Source: CAVOJV01 sp963696325 (GTDB lineage: Bacteria; Pseudomonadota; Gammaproteobacteria; Competibacterales; Competibacteraceae). Taken from it: DNA of 64,000 nucleotides. Both the position numbers and the translations under genes were made by a program. The notes under the pieces are model-generated. The model saw only the letters and a list, made by a program, of their open reading frames with translations, ran no database searches and was not told the DNA's origin. This document shows positions 6,654 to 15,496 of the stretch, piece after piece (position 1 is the first letter of the stretch; each line of letters opens with the position of its first letter). Location: the NCBI GenBank assembly GCA_963696325.1, contig CAVOJV010000034.1:1-64000 (forward strand), read 5' to 3'.

Positions 6654-7781
6654 ATGTTCAACAAGAGTCGGCAAGAACTGGGCAGATCCCGGCGCTGGGT
6701 GATCAAGATTGGCAGCGCCCTGATTACCAATGAGGGGCGTGGCCTGGATACTCAGGCCATTGCAACTTGGGTGGAGCAAATGGCGGCGCTGCATCAGGAA
6801 GGCAGGGAACTGCTGTTGGTGTCTTCCGGCGCAGTCGCCGAAGGCATGCGGCGGCTGGGCTGGAGCAGTCGTCCCGGCGCCCTGTATGAGCTGCAGGCGG
6901 CGGCAGCGGTGGGACAAATGGGGCTGGTGCAGGCGTATGAATCGCAGTTTCAGCGCCACGGTATTCGCACCGCCCAGGTGCTGCTGACCCATGAGGATGC
7001 CGCCGACCGGCAACGTTATCTGAATGTCCGTAGTACCCTGCGCACCTTGTTGAGGCTGGGCGTGGTCCCGGTGATCAACGAGAACGACACCGTGGCCTTC
7101 GACGAAATCCGCTTCGGCGACAACGATACCCTGGGCGCCCTGGTTGCTAACCTGGTAGAAGCCGAGCTCTATGTCATCCTGACCGATCAGCAGGGCATGT
7201 ACGATCACGATCCCCGCCAGTTCCCCGATGCCCATCTGTTACACGAGGCCCGCGCTGGCGATCCGGCCCTGGAAAACATGGCTGGCGGGGCGGGTGGCTT
7301 GGGGCGGGGAGGTATGTTGACCAAGGTCAAGGCCGCCGCCAAGGCCGCCGGCTCGGGAGCCTCTACCCTCTTGGCCTGGGGGCGGGAGTCACGGGTACTG
7401 GCCCGCATTGCCCAAGGCGAGGAGCTGGGGACTCTGTTGCGCCCCAACCAGAACCCGGTGGCTGCCCGCAAGCAATGGTTGGCGGTGCAATTGCAAGTGC
7501 GTGGGCGCGTGCACTTGGACGTCGGCGCGGTGCGGGTGTTGCGAATGTCGGGAAAAAGCCTACTGCCGGTGGGTGTCACCGCGGTGGAGGGGCGGTTTTC
7601 GCGGGGCGAACTGGTGGCTTGCGTGGGGCCGGATGGGGCCGAAGTCGGGCGCGGACTGGTTAACTACAGCGCTGCCGAGGCTGTGAAAATTATCGGTAAG
7701 CCCAGCGAGCAGATCGAGTCCCTGCTGGGCTATGTGGACGAACCGGAATTGATCCACCGCGATAATCTCGTGGTGTTGTAA
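6654..7781 (+). CDS. proB: Glutamate 5-kinase
   Basis: The enzyme phosphorylates the gamma-carboxyl of L-glutamate, the first step of proline synthesis, and is normally feedback-inhibited by proline. The 375 residues comprise an amino-acid kinase domain (start W-V-I-K-I-G-S-A-L, then S-S-G-A-V-A-E-G and N-E-N-D-T-V) and a C-terminal PUA domain from about 275. Full length, 35 bp after obgE, probably one transcript. The neighbouring order obgE-proB is common in gammaproteobacteria. Confidence 0.96.
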   Translation: MFNKSRQELGRSRRWVIKIGSALITNEGRGLDTQAIATWVEQMAALHQEGRELLLVSSGAVAEGMRRLGWSSRPGALYELQAAAAVGQMGLVQAYESQFQRHGIRTAQVLLTHEDAADRQRYLNVRSTLRTLLRLGVVPVINENDTVAFDEIRFGDNDTLGALVANLVEAELYVILTDQQGMYDHDPRQFPDAHLLHEARAGDPALENMAGGAGGLGRGGMLTKVKAAAKAAGSGASTLLAWGRESRVLARIAQGEELGTLLRPNQNPVAARKQWLAVQLQVRGRVHLDVGAVRVLRMSGKSLLPVGVTAVEGRFSRGELVACVGPDGAEVGRGLVNYSAAEAVKIIGKPSEQIESLLGYVDEPELIHRDNLVVL

Positions 7782-7794
7782 TTACCAACAATCT

Positions 7795-8046
7795 TCAATG
7801 TGTCGCCAGCCAGTCCTCTTTGGGGGGCAACTGCAAGTGCCAGCCTCGCCCTTGGAGATGTTGGAGCAACTCCATGACATCCTCTCGAGCCAGCTTTCGT
7901 GCCGGACTCAGTTCTAGATCCATCACATGAATGGGATCACCGAGCATTTGCAGCAGGTCTTTGGGCACCCGCGCGAAATCTTCCTTGGTGGCTAAATAGA
8001 GATAAGTATCCTGTTTTTTGCTGCTTTTATAGATGGCGCAGTGCAT
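7795..8046 (-). CDS. YcgL domain protein
   Basis: This is a small protein of the YcgL family, whose biochemical role is unsettled. The ATG at 8046 gives 83 residues starting M-H-C-A-I-Y-K-S-S-K-K-Q-D-T-Y-L-Y, the family's conserved start, and it contains V-P-K-D-L-L-Q-M-L-G-D-P. A start at 8112 would add 22 residues with no family match. It converges on proB with a 13-bp gap. Confidence 0.85.
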   Translation of the reverse strand: MHCAIYKSSKKQDTYLYLATKEDFARVPKDLLQMLGDPIHVMDLELSPARKLAREDVMELLQHLQGRGWHLQLPPKEDWLATH

Positions 8047-8168
8047 GGGATGGTTTTTTTGCGATGGCAAGGGGTTGGTCGGCGTGAAAGCTTTATTTAG
8101 AAAGGTTATCATCGAAATGAGCGGGCTGTTAGCTCCGATCTAACTGATCTGTAACGAGGTTCCATGTC

Positions 8169-8813
8169 ATGCCTGAAATCAAGGCGCTGTTACAAGGATT
8201 TCGCCGCTTTCGCAGCAAGACTTTTGAAGAAAATCGAAAATTGTTCAGTGATCTGGTACAGCACGGGCAATCTCCTAAAACCGTGATAATCGGTTGCAGT
8301 GACTCGCGGGTCGATCCTGCCATCATTACTGAAGCGGCGCCAGGCGATCTATTTGTGGTTCGTAACGTCGCTAATCTTGTTCCCCCCTGTGAGGAGACTG
8401 GTGTTTACCATGGTACTAGTGCCGCTCTGGAATTCGCCGTGTGTAACCTCAAGGTCAGAAACATCGTGGTGCTCGGGCATGCCCATTGCGGCGGTATCAA
8501 GGCTTTGATACAAGGTTATGACCACCATGCTGAAGGCTTTATTGGGCCGTGGGTGAAAATTGCCGCTGCCGCCCGCAATAACGTGCTGGAACGCTGGCCG
8601 GATGCCGATAAGGAGTTTCAGCAGCGGGCGTGCGAACAAGCCAGCGTCCTGGTGTCCCTCGAGAATCTGTTGACTTTTCCATTTATCAAAGAGGCCGTGG
8701 AAGCAGGGCGCCTGCGGCTGTTCGGCTGGTACTTCGATCTCGAAAACGGCGAATTGCTGCAATATGATCCCGAAAAACACCATTTCTACGACCTGTGTTT
8801 CGATTGGGAATAG
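8169..8813 (+). CDS. Beta-class carbonic anhydrase
   Basis: The enzyme interconverts CO2 and bicarbonate in the cytoplasm. The 214 residues carry the beta-class zinc ligands and dyad: C-S-D-S-R at 43-47 (Cys43, Asp45, Arg47) and G-H-A-H-C-G-G with His104 and Cys107. Length and motifs match the Can/CynT group. No cyanase genes lie nearby, so housekeeping bicarbonate supply is more likely than cyanate use. It sits where mnmG usually precedes rsmG. Confidence 0.93.
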   Translation: MPEIKALLQGFRRFRSKTFEENRKLFSDLVQHGQSPKTVIIGCSDSRVDPAIITEAAPGDLFVVRNVANLVPPCEETGVYHGTSAALEFAVCNLKVRNIVVLGHAHCGGIKALIQGYDHHAEGFIGPWVKIAAAARNNVLERWPDADKEFQQRACEQASVLVSLENLLTFPFIKEAVEAGRLRLFGWYFDLENGELLQYDPEKHHFYDLCFDWE

Positions 8814-8863
8814 CGATGTCGGCAATAATGTTGGAAGCCTGCCGTGGGTAGGGCTGACCAGCA

Positions 8864-9511
8864 GTGAACAGCGAGCAGGCTATCACCACGGGCATGCGCC
8901 AGCTTGGCATCGATGCCCCGGACACGGCCATCAGTCGGCTTGCCGCCTACGTTGTTTTGCTGGAGCGTTGGAATCAAACCTACAATCTCACCGCCGTGCG
9001 TCGCCCCGAGGATATGGTGGTGCGACACATTTTGGACAGCCTTGCGGTTGCGCCCTGGCTACAAGGCCCTAAGGTGCTGGATGTAGGCAGCGGCGCTGGT
9101 CTACCTGGCATCCCGTTAGCTATTATCCACCCGGAGCTTTATTTTTACCTACTGGATAGCAACGCTAAGCGTACCCGTTTTATGATTCAGGCAGTCGCTG
9201 AACTAGGGCTTGCCAAGGTCAGCATAGTGCATCAACGGGTGGAGGATTACCGCCCTGCGGCAGCGTTTGACAGCGTGCTGTCGCGAGCTTTCGCGTCACT
9301 GGCCGAGATGTTGGCGAGCGCCGGACGGCTATGCGCGGCGGGCGGGCGCTTGCTGGCCATGAAGGGAGCGCGTCCCGAGGCCGAGTTGAAGGAGCTGCCG
9401 GCTGACTATGCGGTCGTGGGTATCCACCCGCTGCGAGTGCCGGGGCTGGACGCCGAGCGCCATTTGGTTCACCTTGTCCCGCTGGATTCTAGAACTCAGG
9501 CAAACGTTTAA
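8864..9511 (+). CDS. rsmG: 16S rRNA (guanine527-N7)-methyltransferase
   Basis: RsmG (GidB) methylates G527 of 16S rRNA using SAM. It starts with GTG at 8864 and has 215 residues, with R-H-I-L-D-S-L-A-V and the SAM motif V-L-D-V-G-S-G-A-G-L-P-G-I-P. Its TAA (9509-9511) shares a base with the parA ATG, so translation is coupled. The usual partner mnmG is not upstream here; it lies at 38891. Confidence 0.95.
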   Translation: MNSEQAITTGMRQLGIDAPDTAISRLAAYVVLLERWNQTYNLTAVRRPEDMVVRHILDSLAVAPWLQGPKVLDVGSGAGLPGIPLAIIHPELYFYLLDSNAKRTRFMIQAVAELGLAKVSIVHQRVEDYRPAAAFDSVLSRAFASLAEMLASAGRLCAAGGRLLAMKGARPEAELKELPADYAVVGIHPLRVPGLDAERHLVHLVPLDSRTQANV

Positions 9512-10308
9512 TGGCCAATATCATCGCGATAGCCAATCAGAAAGGGGGAGTGGGTAAGACCACCACCGCGGTGAATCTTGCCGCTTGCCTGGCGGCGTCC
9601 AAACTCAAACTGCGGGTACTGCTCGTAGATCTGGACCCTCAGGGCAACGCCACGATGGGGTGCGGCATCGACAAGCACGTGGTCAACGCCACCAGTTATG
9701 AGGTTTTGTTGAACCAGGTGCCCATCCGCGGCGCCCTGCAATTCTCAGAGTCTGCCAGCATTCAGGTATTGCCTGCCAATGGCGACCTCACGGGAGCCGA
9801 GATAGCGCTGCTGGATGCCAAGGATGGCCAGCAGCGGCTGCGCGACATCCTGGGTCAGATTCAAGCTGAGTTCGATTATATCTTGATCGATTGCCCGCCG
9901 TCCCTGAGCATGCTCACGGTCAACGCCCTGACCGCCGCCGCTGGGGTGCTTATCCCCATTCAATGCGAGTACTATGCCCTGGAAGGGTTGTCGGCATTGC
10001 TGGATACGATCGAAAAAGTACGCCGCTCTACCAATCCAAGCCTGCGTGTCGAGGGGTTGTTGCGGACCATGTTCGATCCCCGCAACCGCCTGGCCAACGA
10101 TGTCTCCGCCCAGTTGCTGCAGCACTTCGGCGACATTGTGTATGGCACTCTGATCCCCCGTAACGTGCGGCTGGCCGAAGCACCCAGTCATGGCCTGCCG
10201 GTCATTGCCTACGATAAGTCGTCCAAGGGCGCCGAGAGCTATCAGGAACTGGCAAAAGAACTCCAGAAGCGGACTCGCAAGCAGAATAATGCGCGGGCCG
10301 TGGTATAA
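9511..10308 (+). CDS. parA: Chromosome-partitioning ATPase ParA/Soj
   Basis: ParA is a deviant Walker-A ATPase that binds DNA as a dimer and moves ParB-parS complexes. The 265 residues have N-Q-K-G-G-V-G-K-T-T-T at 9-19 with the signature lysine, L-L-V-D-L-D-P-Q-G-N, and I-D-C-P-P-S-L. No N-terminal HTH is present, so it is the chromosomal type. It overlaps rsmG and precedes parB by about 30 bp. Confidence 0.96.
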   Translation: MANIIAIANQKGGVGKTTTAVNLAACLAASKLKLRVLLVDLDPQGNATMGCGIDKHVVNATSYEVLLNQVPIRGALQFSESASIQVLPANGDLTGAEIALLDAKDGQQRLRDILGQIQAEFDYILIDCPPSLSMLTVNALTAAAGVLIPIQCEYYALEGLSALLDTIEKVRRSTNPSLRVEGLLRTMFDPRNRLANDVSAQLLQHFGDIVYGTLIPRNVRLAEAPSHGLPVIAYDKSSKGAESYQELAKELQKRTRKQNNARAVV

Positions 10309-10339
10309 AAACATTCTGTCGCTATCGCTGGGAGAAGCC

Positions 10340-11197
10340 GTGAAAAAACGTGGATTGGGACGCGGTCTGGATGTTCTGCTGAGGGCGGGTATTTCCGGCA
10401 GGGATGAGGCCGTGATCGATGGAACCCTGCGCAGCCTGCCCATCGAAACCATTACGCGGGGCCGCTATCAACCGCGCGCTGAGATAAGCCCGGCCAGCTT
10501 GCAGGAATTAGCCGAATCCATTCGCACCCAGGGTGTCGTGCAGCCTATAGTGGTGCGCGCCGCCCTGGCCGATCGCTACGAGATCATCGCCGGGGAACGG
10601 CGTTGGCGGGCGGCCCAACTGGCGGGACTAACCGAGATCCCGGCGGTGATTCGGGAAGTCTCCGAGCAAGCGGCCCTGGCTATAGCCCTGATCGAAAACA
10701 TCCAGCGCGAGGACCTCAATCCCCTGGAAGAAGCGCAGGCTTTGAAGCGCTTGATTGAGTCTTTCGAGATGACTCATCAACAGGTAGCCGAGACGATAGG
10801 GCGGTCCCGGGCAGCAGTCAGCAATTTGCTCCGGCTGCTGGACTTGTGCGATGAAGTAAGGCGCTTGATACACGAACGCAAGCTGGAAATGGGGCATGCC
10901 CGAACTCTGTTGTCGCTGCCACCCGCGCTGCAACGGGAGGCAGCCCAGCAGGTGTTGCTGCGGGGCTTGTCGGTGCGGGAAACCGAAGCACTGGCCCGGC
11001 GTCTGCAAGACCAGCCAAGCAGTACCGTAACGGCGCCAAAAAATGTGGACCCCAATGTCCGCGTGTTACAGGAAAATCTTTCGGCGCGCCTGGGCGCTAA
11101 GGTTCTGGTGCAGCACGGTTCTTCAGGAAAGGGGCGATTAGTGATTCATTACCATAGTCTCGACGAACTCGATGGCATCATCAATCATCTTAAATAG
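10340..11197 (+). CDS. parB: Chromosome-partitioning protein ParB
   Basis: ParB is a parS-binding CTPase clamp that loads ParA-dependent segregation and SMC. The chosen GTG at 10340 follows GGGAGAAG and gives the family start M-K-K-R-G-L-G-R-G-L-D; 285 residues. It has the ParB/Srx domain with A-G-E-R-R-W-R-A-A and E-N-I-Q-R-E-D-L-N-P-L-E-E-A, then the HTH K-R-L-I-E-S-F and I-G-R-S-R-A-A-V-S-N. No perfect parS was seen in the window by eye. Confidence 0.96.
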   Translation: MKKRGLGRGLDVLLRAGISGRDEAVIDGTLRSLPIETITRGRYQPRAEISPASLQELAESIRTQGVVQPIVVRAALADRYEIIAGERRWRAAQLAGLTEIPAVIREVSEQAALAIALIENIQREDLNPLEEAQALKRLIESFEMTHQQVAETIGRSRAAVSNLLRLLDLCDEVRRLIHERKLEMGHARTLLSLPPALQREAAQQVLLRGLSVRETEALARRLQDQPSSTVTAPKNVDPNVRVLQENLSARLGAKVLVQHGSSGKGRLVIHYHSLDELDGIINHLK

Positions 11198-11211
11198 CGT
11201 GCAGTTCTCGA

Positions 11212-11240
11212 TTGACCCATGCATGACAAGTTCTTATAAT
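11212..11240 (+). promoter_or_regulatory. Sigma-70 promoter of the ATP synthase operon
   Basis: TTGACC (11212-11217) and a consensus TATAAT (11235-11240) are separated by 17 bp. They lie just after parB and about 114 bp ahead of atpI, leaving a long 5' leader. Confidence 0.85.
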
Positions 11241-11353
11241 GCAGCGCACAAATAAGGGCGCCAGCACGGATGGCAGCTCCGGTTGGCCGGCAAGCGCCTG
11301 CGGAGGGGGAAGCTCGATAATTAAAGCCCCCTGCGACGCACGGTAAAACGCCC

Positions 11354-11734
11354 ATGACCTATAACAAAGCGGCAAAAAAAATCATACTTATTCAAGTAAT
11401 TGTTACGCTTTCCGCAAGCATGGCGTGTTTGGTTCTCGCACATGTGAAAGCGGCTTATTCTGCCGGTATCGGTGGGGGAATAAGCATCATCGTCACCGCA
11501 TATTTCGCGCGCCAAGTGTTTTCCTTGGGTGCCGGATCGTCGGCTGCCCGTATCGCGCAAATGTTTTACATAGGTGAGGTGATTAAGATTGCGTTGACGG
11601 CGGTTTTATTCGGCGTCGCTATAGTGTGGTTAGATGTCTCTTTTATTCCTCTATTTTTAACGTATGCGGCAACGTTGCTGGCGTACTGGCTAGTACTACC
11701 CTTTACCTTGGACGCTTCGATGAGGACGCTATGA
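11354..11734 (+). CDS. atpI: ATP synthase subunit I
   Basis: A small membrane protein of 126 residues with four hydrophobic segments (about 12-30, 36-55, 72-92, 97-117). AtpI helps assemble the c-ring and is dispensable. It is the first gene of the atp operon. Its TGA overlaps the atpB ATG (ATGA at 11731). Confidence 0.9.
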   Translation: MTYNKAAKKIILIQVIVTLSASMACLVLAHVKAAYSAGIGGGISIIVTAYFARQVFSLGAGSSAARIAQMFYIGEVIKIALTAVLFGVAIVWLDVSFIPLFLTYAATLLAYWLVLPFTLDASMRTL

Positions 11735-12501
11735 GCGCAAGTGGCACCCCAACAGGCCCAGAATACATCATACACCACCTGACCCCGCTCCAGTTGGGCG
11801 AGGGTTTCTGGACAGTGCATTTAGACACCCTGCTTGTATCGGCAGCCTTAGGCGCTTTTTTCCTATGGCTATTTAGAAAAGCGGCCGCATCCGCCACCAG
11901 CGATGTGCCGGGTGGGCTGCAAAACTTTGCGGAAATCATGGTTGAATTCGTGGACACCCAGGTGAAGGATTCCTTCCACGGCAAAAATCCGGTCATTGCG
12001 CCCTTGGCCCTGACCATCTTCGTATGGGTGTTTTTGTGGAATGCCATGGATTTGCTGCCGGTTGACTTGATACCTGCCATCGCTGCCGCTCTTGGCATTC
12101 ATCATTTTAAAGTAGTGCCGTCCACCGATGTGAACGCCACCTTTGCGCTCTCGCTTAGCGTTATGTTCCTGGTGTATTACTACAGCCTGAAGGTTAAGGG
12201 GATTGCTGGATTTACCAAGGAAGTTCTGTACCATCCGTTCGGCAAGTGGTTTATGCCCTTTAATCTGCTGCTCAGGATTGTAGAGGACCTGGCCAAGCCT
12301 ATTTCTCTGGCTCTGCGTCTGTTCGGCAACCTGTACGCCGGTGAATTGATCTTTATCCTGATTGGCTTACTGCCCTGGTGGTTGCAGTTCCTGCTGAGCT
12401 GGCCATGGGCGGTGTTCCACCTGCTGATCATTACTCTACAAGCCTTTATCTTCATGGTCTTAACTATCGTGTACCTCAGCATGGCCCACGAAGACCATTA
12501 A
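11731..12501 (+). CDS. atpB: F0F1 ATP synthase subunit a
   Basis: Subunit a forms the proton half-channels next to the c-ring. The start at 11731 (M-S-A-S-G-T-P) gives 256 residues. The essential arginine lies in L-A-L-R-L-F-G-N-L-Y-A-G-E-L near the C-terminus. A long upstream extension in the same frame overlaps atpI and is not used. Confidence 0.96.
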   Translation: MSASGTPTGPEYIIHHLTPLQLGEGFWTVHLDTLLVSAALGAFFLWLFRKAAASATSDVPGGLQNFAEIMVEFVDTQVKDSFHGKNPVIAPLALTIFVWVFLWNAMDLLPVDLIPAIAAALGIHHFKVVPSTDVNATFALSLSVMFLVYYYSLKVKGIAGFTKEVLYHPFGKWFMPFNLLLRIVEDLAKPISLALRLFGNLYAGELIFILIGLLPWWLQFLLSWPWAVFHLLIITLQAFIFMVLTIVYLSMAHEDH

Positions 12502-12556
12502 TCGCTTTATTAACTGACGCTTAATCATCCATAGACACTTTTATTTCGGAGGCAAA

Positions 12557-12844
12557 ATGGAAATCGCAAACCTGATCGCTGACGTGCAGGGTATGACCGC
12601 TATCGCCGTGGCCCTGATTCTAGGCATGGGCGCCCTGGGTACCGCTATCGGCTTTGGACTATTGGGTGGCAGATTTCTGGAAGGCGCTGCCCGCCAGCCT
12701 GAAATGATCCCTGCCCTCCAGGTCAAAATGTTTATCGTCGCCGGCCTGTTGGACGCAGTGACCATGATCGGCGTCGGTCTTGCGCTATTCTTCACCTTTG
12801 CTAACCCCTTTGTTGGTCCCGTTCTGCAGGCGGCTGGTCAATAA
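12557..12844 (+). CDS. atpE: F0F1 ATP synthase subunit c
   Basis: The c-ring subunit has 95 residues and two transmembrane helices (about 13-38 and 57-82) joined by the polar loop A-A-R-Q-P-E. The ion-binding acid is Asp66 in G-L-L-D-A-V-T-M. A GGAGG Shine-Dalgarno precedes the ATG, as expected for a subunit needed in about ten copies. Confidence 0.96.
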   Translation: MEIANLIADVQGMTAIAVALILGMGALGTAIGFGLLGGRFLEGAARQPEMIPALQVKMFIVAGLLDAVTMIGVGLALFFTFANPFVGPVLQAAGQ

Positions 12845-12891
12845 TTCAGTGACCAGTTCTGATACGACCATTTCTTAAGAGGGGGTGAAGC

Positions 12892-13362
12892 GTGAATTTC
12901 AATGCCACACTAATTGGGCAAATGATCACGTTTGGCCTGCTGGTGATTTTTACCATGAAGTATGTATGGCCGCCGATTATACAGGCCATGCAGGATCGCC
13001 AGAAGCGCATCGCTGAAGGGTTAGCATCGGCTGAGCGGGGGGTTCGCGAGCAAGAATTGGCCAAGGCCAAGGCGGCGGAAACCCTCAAGGCGGCCAAGCG
13101 GCAGGCAGCGGAAATCATTGCCCAGGCGCAAAAGCGCGCCAATGAAATCGTGGAGCAGTCCAAGTTTGACGCACGCCAGGAAGGGGATCGCCAGCTCACT
13201 GCGGCCAAGTCTGAAATCGAACAAGAGGTAAACCGCGCGCGCGAACAACTGCGTAGCCAAGTCGTCACTATCGCCGTCGCTGCCGCTGGCAAGTTGCTCG
13301 CGCGCGAGGTCGATGAGAAAGCCAATGGCAAGATGCTGGACGACCTGGTCGCTCAGCTTTGA
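12892..13362 (+). CDS. atpF: F0F1 ATP synthase subunit b
   Basis: This is the peripheral stalk subunit: one N-terminal membrane helix (about 8-28) and a long charged coiled coil, 156 residues in all, the typical size. It starts with GTG after AGAGGGGGTG. It follows atpE and precedes atpH by 16 bp. Confidence 0.96.
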   Translation: MNFNATLIGQMITFGLLVIFTMKYVWPPIIQAMQDRQKRIAEGLASAERGVREQELAKAKAAETLKAAKRQAAEIIAQAQKRANEIVEQSKFDARQEGDRQLTAAKSEIEQEVNRAREQLRSQVVTIAVAAAGKLLAREVDEKANGKMLDDLVAQL

Positions 13363-13378
13363 ATAATGGACCATAACT

Positions 13379-13927
13379 ATGGCTGAAACGATAACTGTCG
13401 CCCGACCCTATGCCCGCGCCGCCTTCGAGGAGGCGCAAGCAGCCGGCGAATTGAATGTATGGTCTGATCTGTTGCAGGTGGCCGCCGTCATCGCTGCCGA
13501 TGTCGCCATGCGGTCGCTGTTGGCAAGCCCCAAGCTCAGCCATCAGGAAAAAGCGGAACTCATTCTCGACATTTGTGGCGAGGTCTGTAAGGGCGGGATT
13601 CCTAAAGCGGGGCACAACTTTTTCACGCTGCTGGCCGAAAACCGCAGACTCGTCGCGCTTCCACAAATCGCCGCCATCTTTGAGGTGCTGCGTGCGGATG
13701 CCGAGAAGATTGTCCAGGCGCAATTGGTTACCGCCTTTGCCGTCAGCGACACGCAGAGGAAGCGAGTTATCAAGAGCCTCAAGGCGCGGCTCAAGCGCAA
13801 TGTCGTGCTCGAATGCAAGGTGGACGAGTCGCTGATCGGTGGAGCCATTATTCGGGCCGGTGATCTGGTTATTGACGGTTCAGTGCGCGGGCAGTTGCAC
13901 AAACTTGCAACTACCCTGCGTCAATAA
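13379..13927 (+). CDS. atpH: F0F1 ATP synthase subunit delta
   Basis: Delta joins the b stalk to the top of the alpha3beta3 head. The 182 residues start M-A-E-T-I-T-V-A-R-P-Y-A-R-A-A-F and end with the conserved I-G-G-A-I-I-R-A-G-D-L-V-I-D-G-S-V. Length and position in the operon are standard. Confidence 0.95.
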   Translation: MAETITVARPYARAAFEEAQAAGELNVWSDLLQVAAVIAADVAMRSLLASPKLSHQEKAELILDICGEVCKGGIPKAGHNFFTLLAENRRLVALPQIAAIFEVLRADAEKIVQAQLVTAFAVSDTQRKRVIKSLKARLKRNVVLECKVDESLIGGAIIRAGDLVIDGSVRGQLHKLATTLRQ

Positions 13928-13942
13928 GGGGAAGAAAAGATA

Positions 13943-15484
13943 ATGCAACTCAATCCATCCGAAATCAGCGAACTGATTCGGCAGCGTATCGAAAAATTTC
14001 AGGTACGCGCCGAAGCGCGCACGGAAGGCACCATCGTCAGTTTGAGCGATGGCATCGTCCGTATCCACGGTCTAGAAAATGCCATGCAAGGTGAAATGCT
14101 GGAATTTCCCGGCAATACCTTTGGCCTGGCTCTTAACCTGGAGCGCGACTCCGTCGGCGCCGTGGTGCTGGGAGACTACGAACATCTGTCTGAAGGTGAC
14201 ACGGTACAGTGCACCGGCCGCATTCTGGAAGTACCGGTAGGCCGCGGGCTCATTGGCCGTGTGGTAAACTCTCTGGGACAGCCCATCGATGGCAAAGGGC
14301 CCATCGAGACCGACTTTACCTCCCCGATTGAGAAGATTGCGCCGGGCGTTATCGAGCGCCAGTCCGTCAGCCAGCCGGTGCAGACCGGCCTCAAGTCCAT
14401 CGACGCCATGGTGCCCATCGGTCGTGGTCAGCGCGAACTGATTATCGGTGATCGCCAGACCGGCAAGACCGCGGTCGCCATCGATGCCATTATCAATCAG
14501 AAAGGCACCGGCGTTACCTGTATCTACGTCGCCATCGGCCAGAAGAATTCTTCCATCGCCACCGTGGTACGCAAACTGGAAGAGCATGGCGCCATGGGGC
14601 ATACTATTGTGGTCGCCGCCAGCGCTTCCGAGTCGGCTGCTCTGCAATACATTGCCCCCTATTCCGGTTGCGCCATGGGGGAATTCTTCCGGGACCGCGG
14701 CGAAGATGCGCTGATCATTTATGATGACCTATCCAAGCAGGCAGTGGCCTACCGGCAGGTTTCCCTGCTGCTGCGCCGGCCGCCAGGCCGCGAGGCCTTC
14801 CCAGGTGACGTGTTTTATCTGCATTCGCGCCTGCTGGAGCGTGCTTCCCGTATCAACGCTGCCGAAGTGGAGCGGCTGACCAATGGCGAGGTGAAGGGCA
14901 AGACCGGTTCGCTGACCGCTCTTCCCATCATCGAGACCCAAGCCGGTGACGTATCGGCCTTCGTACCGACCAATGTGATCTCCATCACCGACGGCCAGAT
15001 TTTCCTGGAGACCGACCTCTTCAATGCCGGTATTCGCCCGGCCATCAACGCCGGTCTGTCGGTGTCGCGCGTCGGCGGCGCCGCCCAAACTAAGGTTATC
15101 AAGAAGCTGGGCGGTGGTGTGCGTCTGGCTCTAGCCCAGTATCGTGAACTTGCGGCTTTTTCCCAGTTCGCTTCCGATCTGGACGAAACCACCCGCAAGC
15201 AGTTGGAGCGTGGCCAGCGGGTCACCGAGTTAATGAAGCAGAAGCAGTATTCGCCCTTGACTGTTGGGGAAATGGGTATCGTCCTGTTTGCCGTCGACCG
15301 CGGTCATCTGGACGATGTGCCGCTGAACAAGATCGGTGACTTCGAAGCGGCGCTGTTGGCCTATATGAATGCCAACAATAAGGAATTGTTGGATAAGGTC
15401 AACGCGACGGGCGACTACAACGACGAAATCGAAATGGCCTTCAAAAAAGCCATAGAAGATTTCAAAGCCAACCAAGTCTGGTAA
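13943..15484 (+). CDS. atpA: F0F1 ATP synthase subunit alpha
   Basis: The 513-residue regulatory nucleotide-binding subunit of F1. P-loop G-D-R-Q-T-G-K-T-A is near residue 170, with the arginine-finger region N-V-I-S-I-T-D-G-Q and V-G-G-A-A-Q downstream. Full length with no anomalies. Confidence 0.97.
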   Translation: MQLNPSEISELIRQRIEKFQVRAEARTEGTIVSLSDGIVRIHGLENAMQGEMLEFPGNTFGLALNLERDSVGAVVLGDYEHLSEGDTVQCTGRILEVPVGRGLIGRVVNSLGQPIDGKGPIETDFTSPIEKIAPGVIERQSVSQPVQTGLKSIDAMVPIGRGQRELIIGDRQTGKTAVAIDAIINQKGTGVTCIYVAIGQKNSSIATVVRKLEEHGAMGHTIVVAASASESAALQYIAPYSGCAMGEFFRDRGEDALIIYDDLSKQAVAYRQVSLLLRRPPGREAFPGDVFYLHSRLLERASRINAAEVERLTNGEVKGKTGSLTALPIIETQAGDVSAFVPTNVISITDGQIFLETDLFNAGIRPAINAGLSVSRVGGAAQTKVIKKLGGGVRLALAQYRELAAFSQFASDLDETTRKQLERGQRVTELMKQKQYSPLTVGEMGIVLFAVDRGHLDDVPLNKIGDFEAALLAYMNANNKELLDKVNATGDYNDEIEMAFKKAIEDFKANQVW

Positions 15485-15496
15485 GCAGGTGTAAGT

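Noticed and set aside
9511..11197. parS site near parAB
   Set aside because: I saw no TGTTTCACGTGAAACA-like sequence in the window by eye; a pattern search would be needed to be sure.
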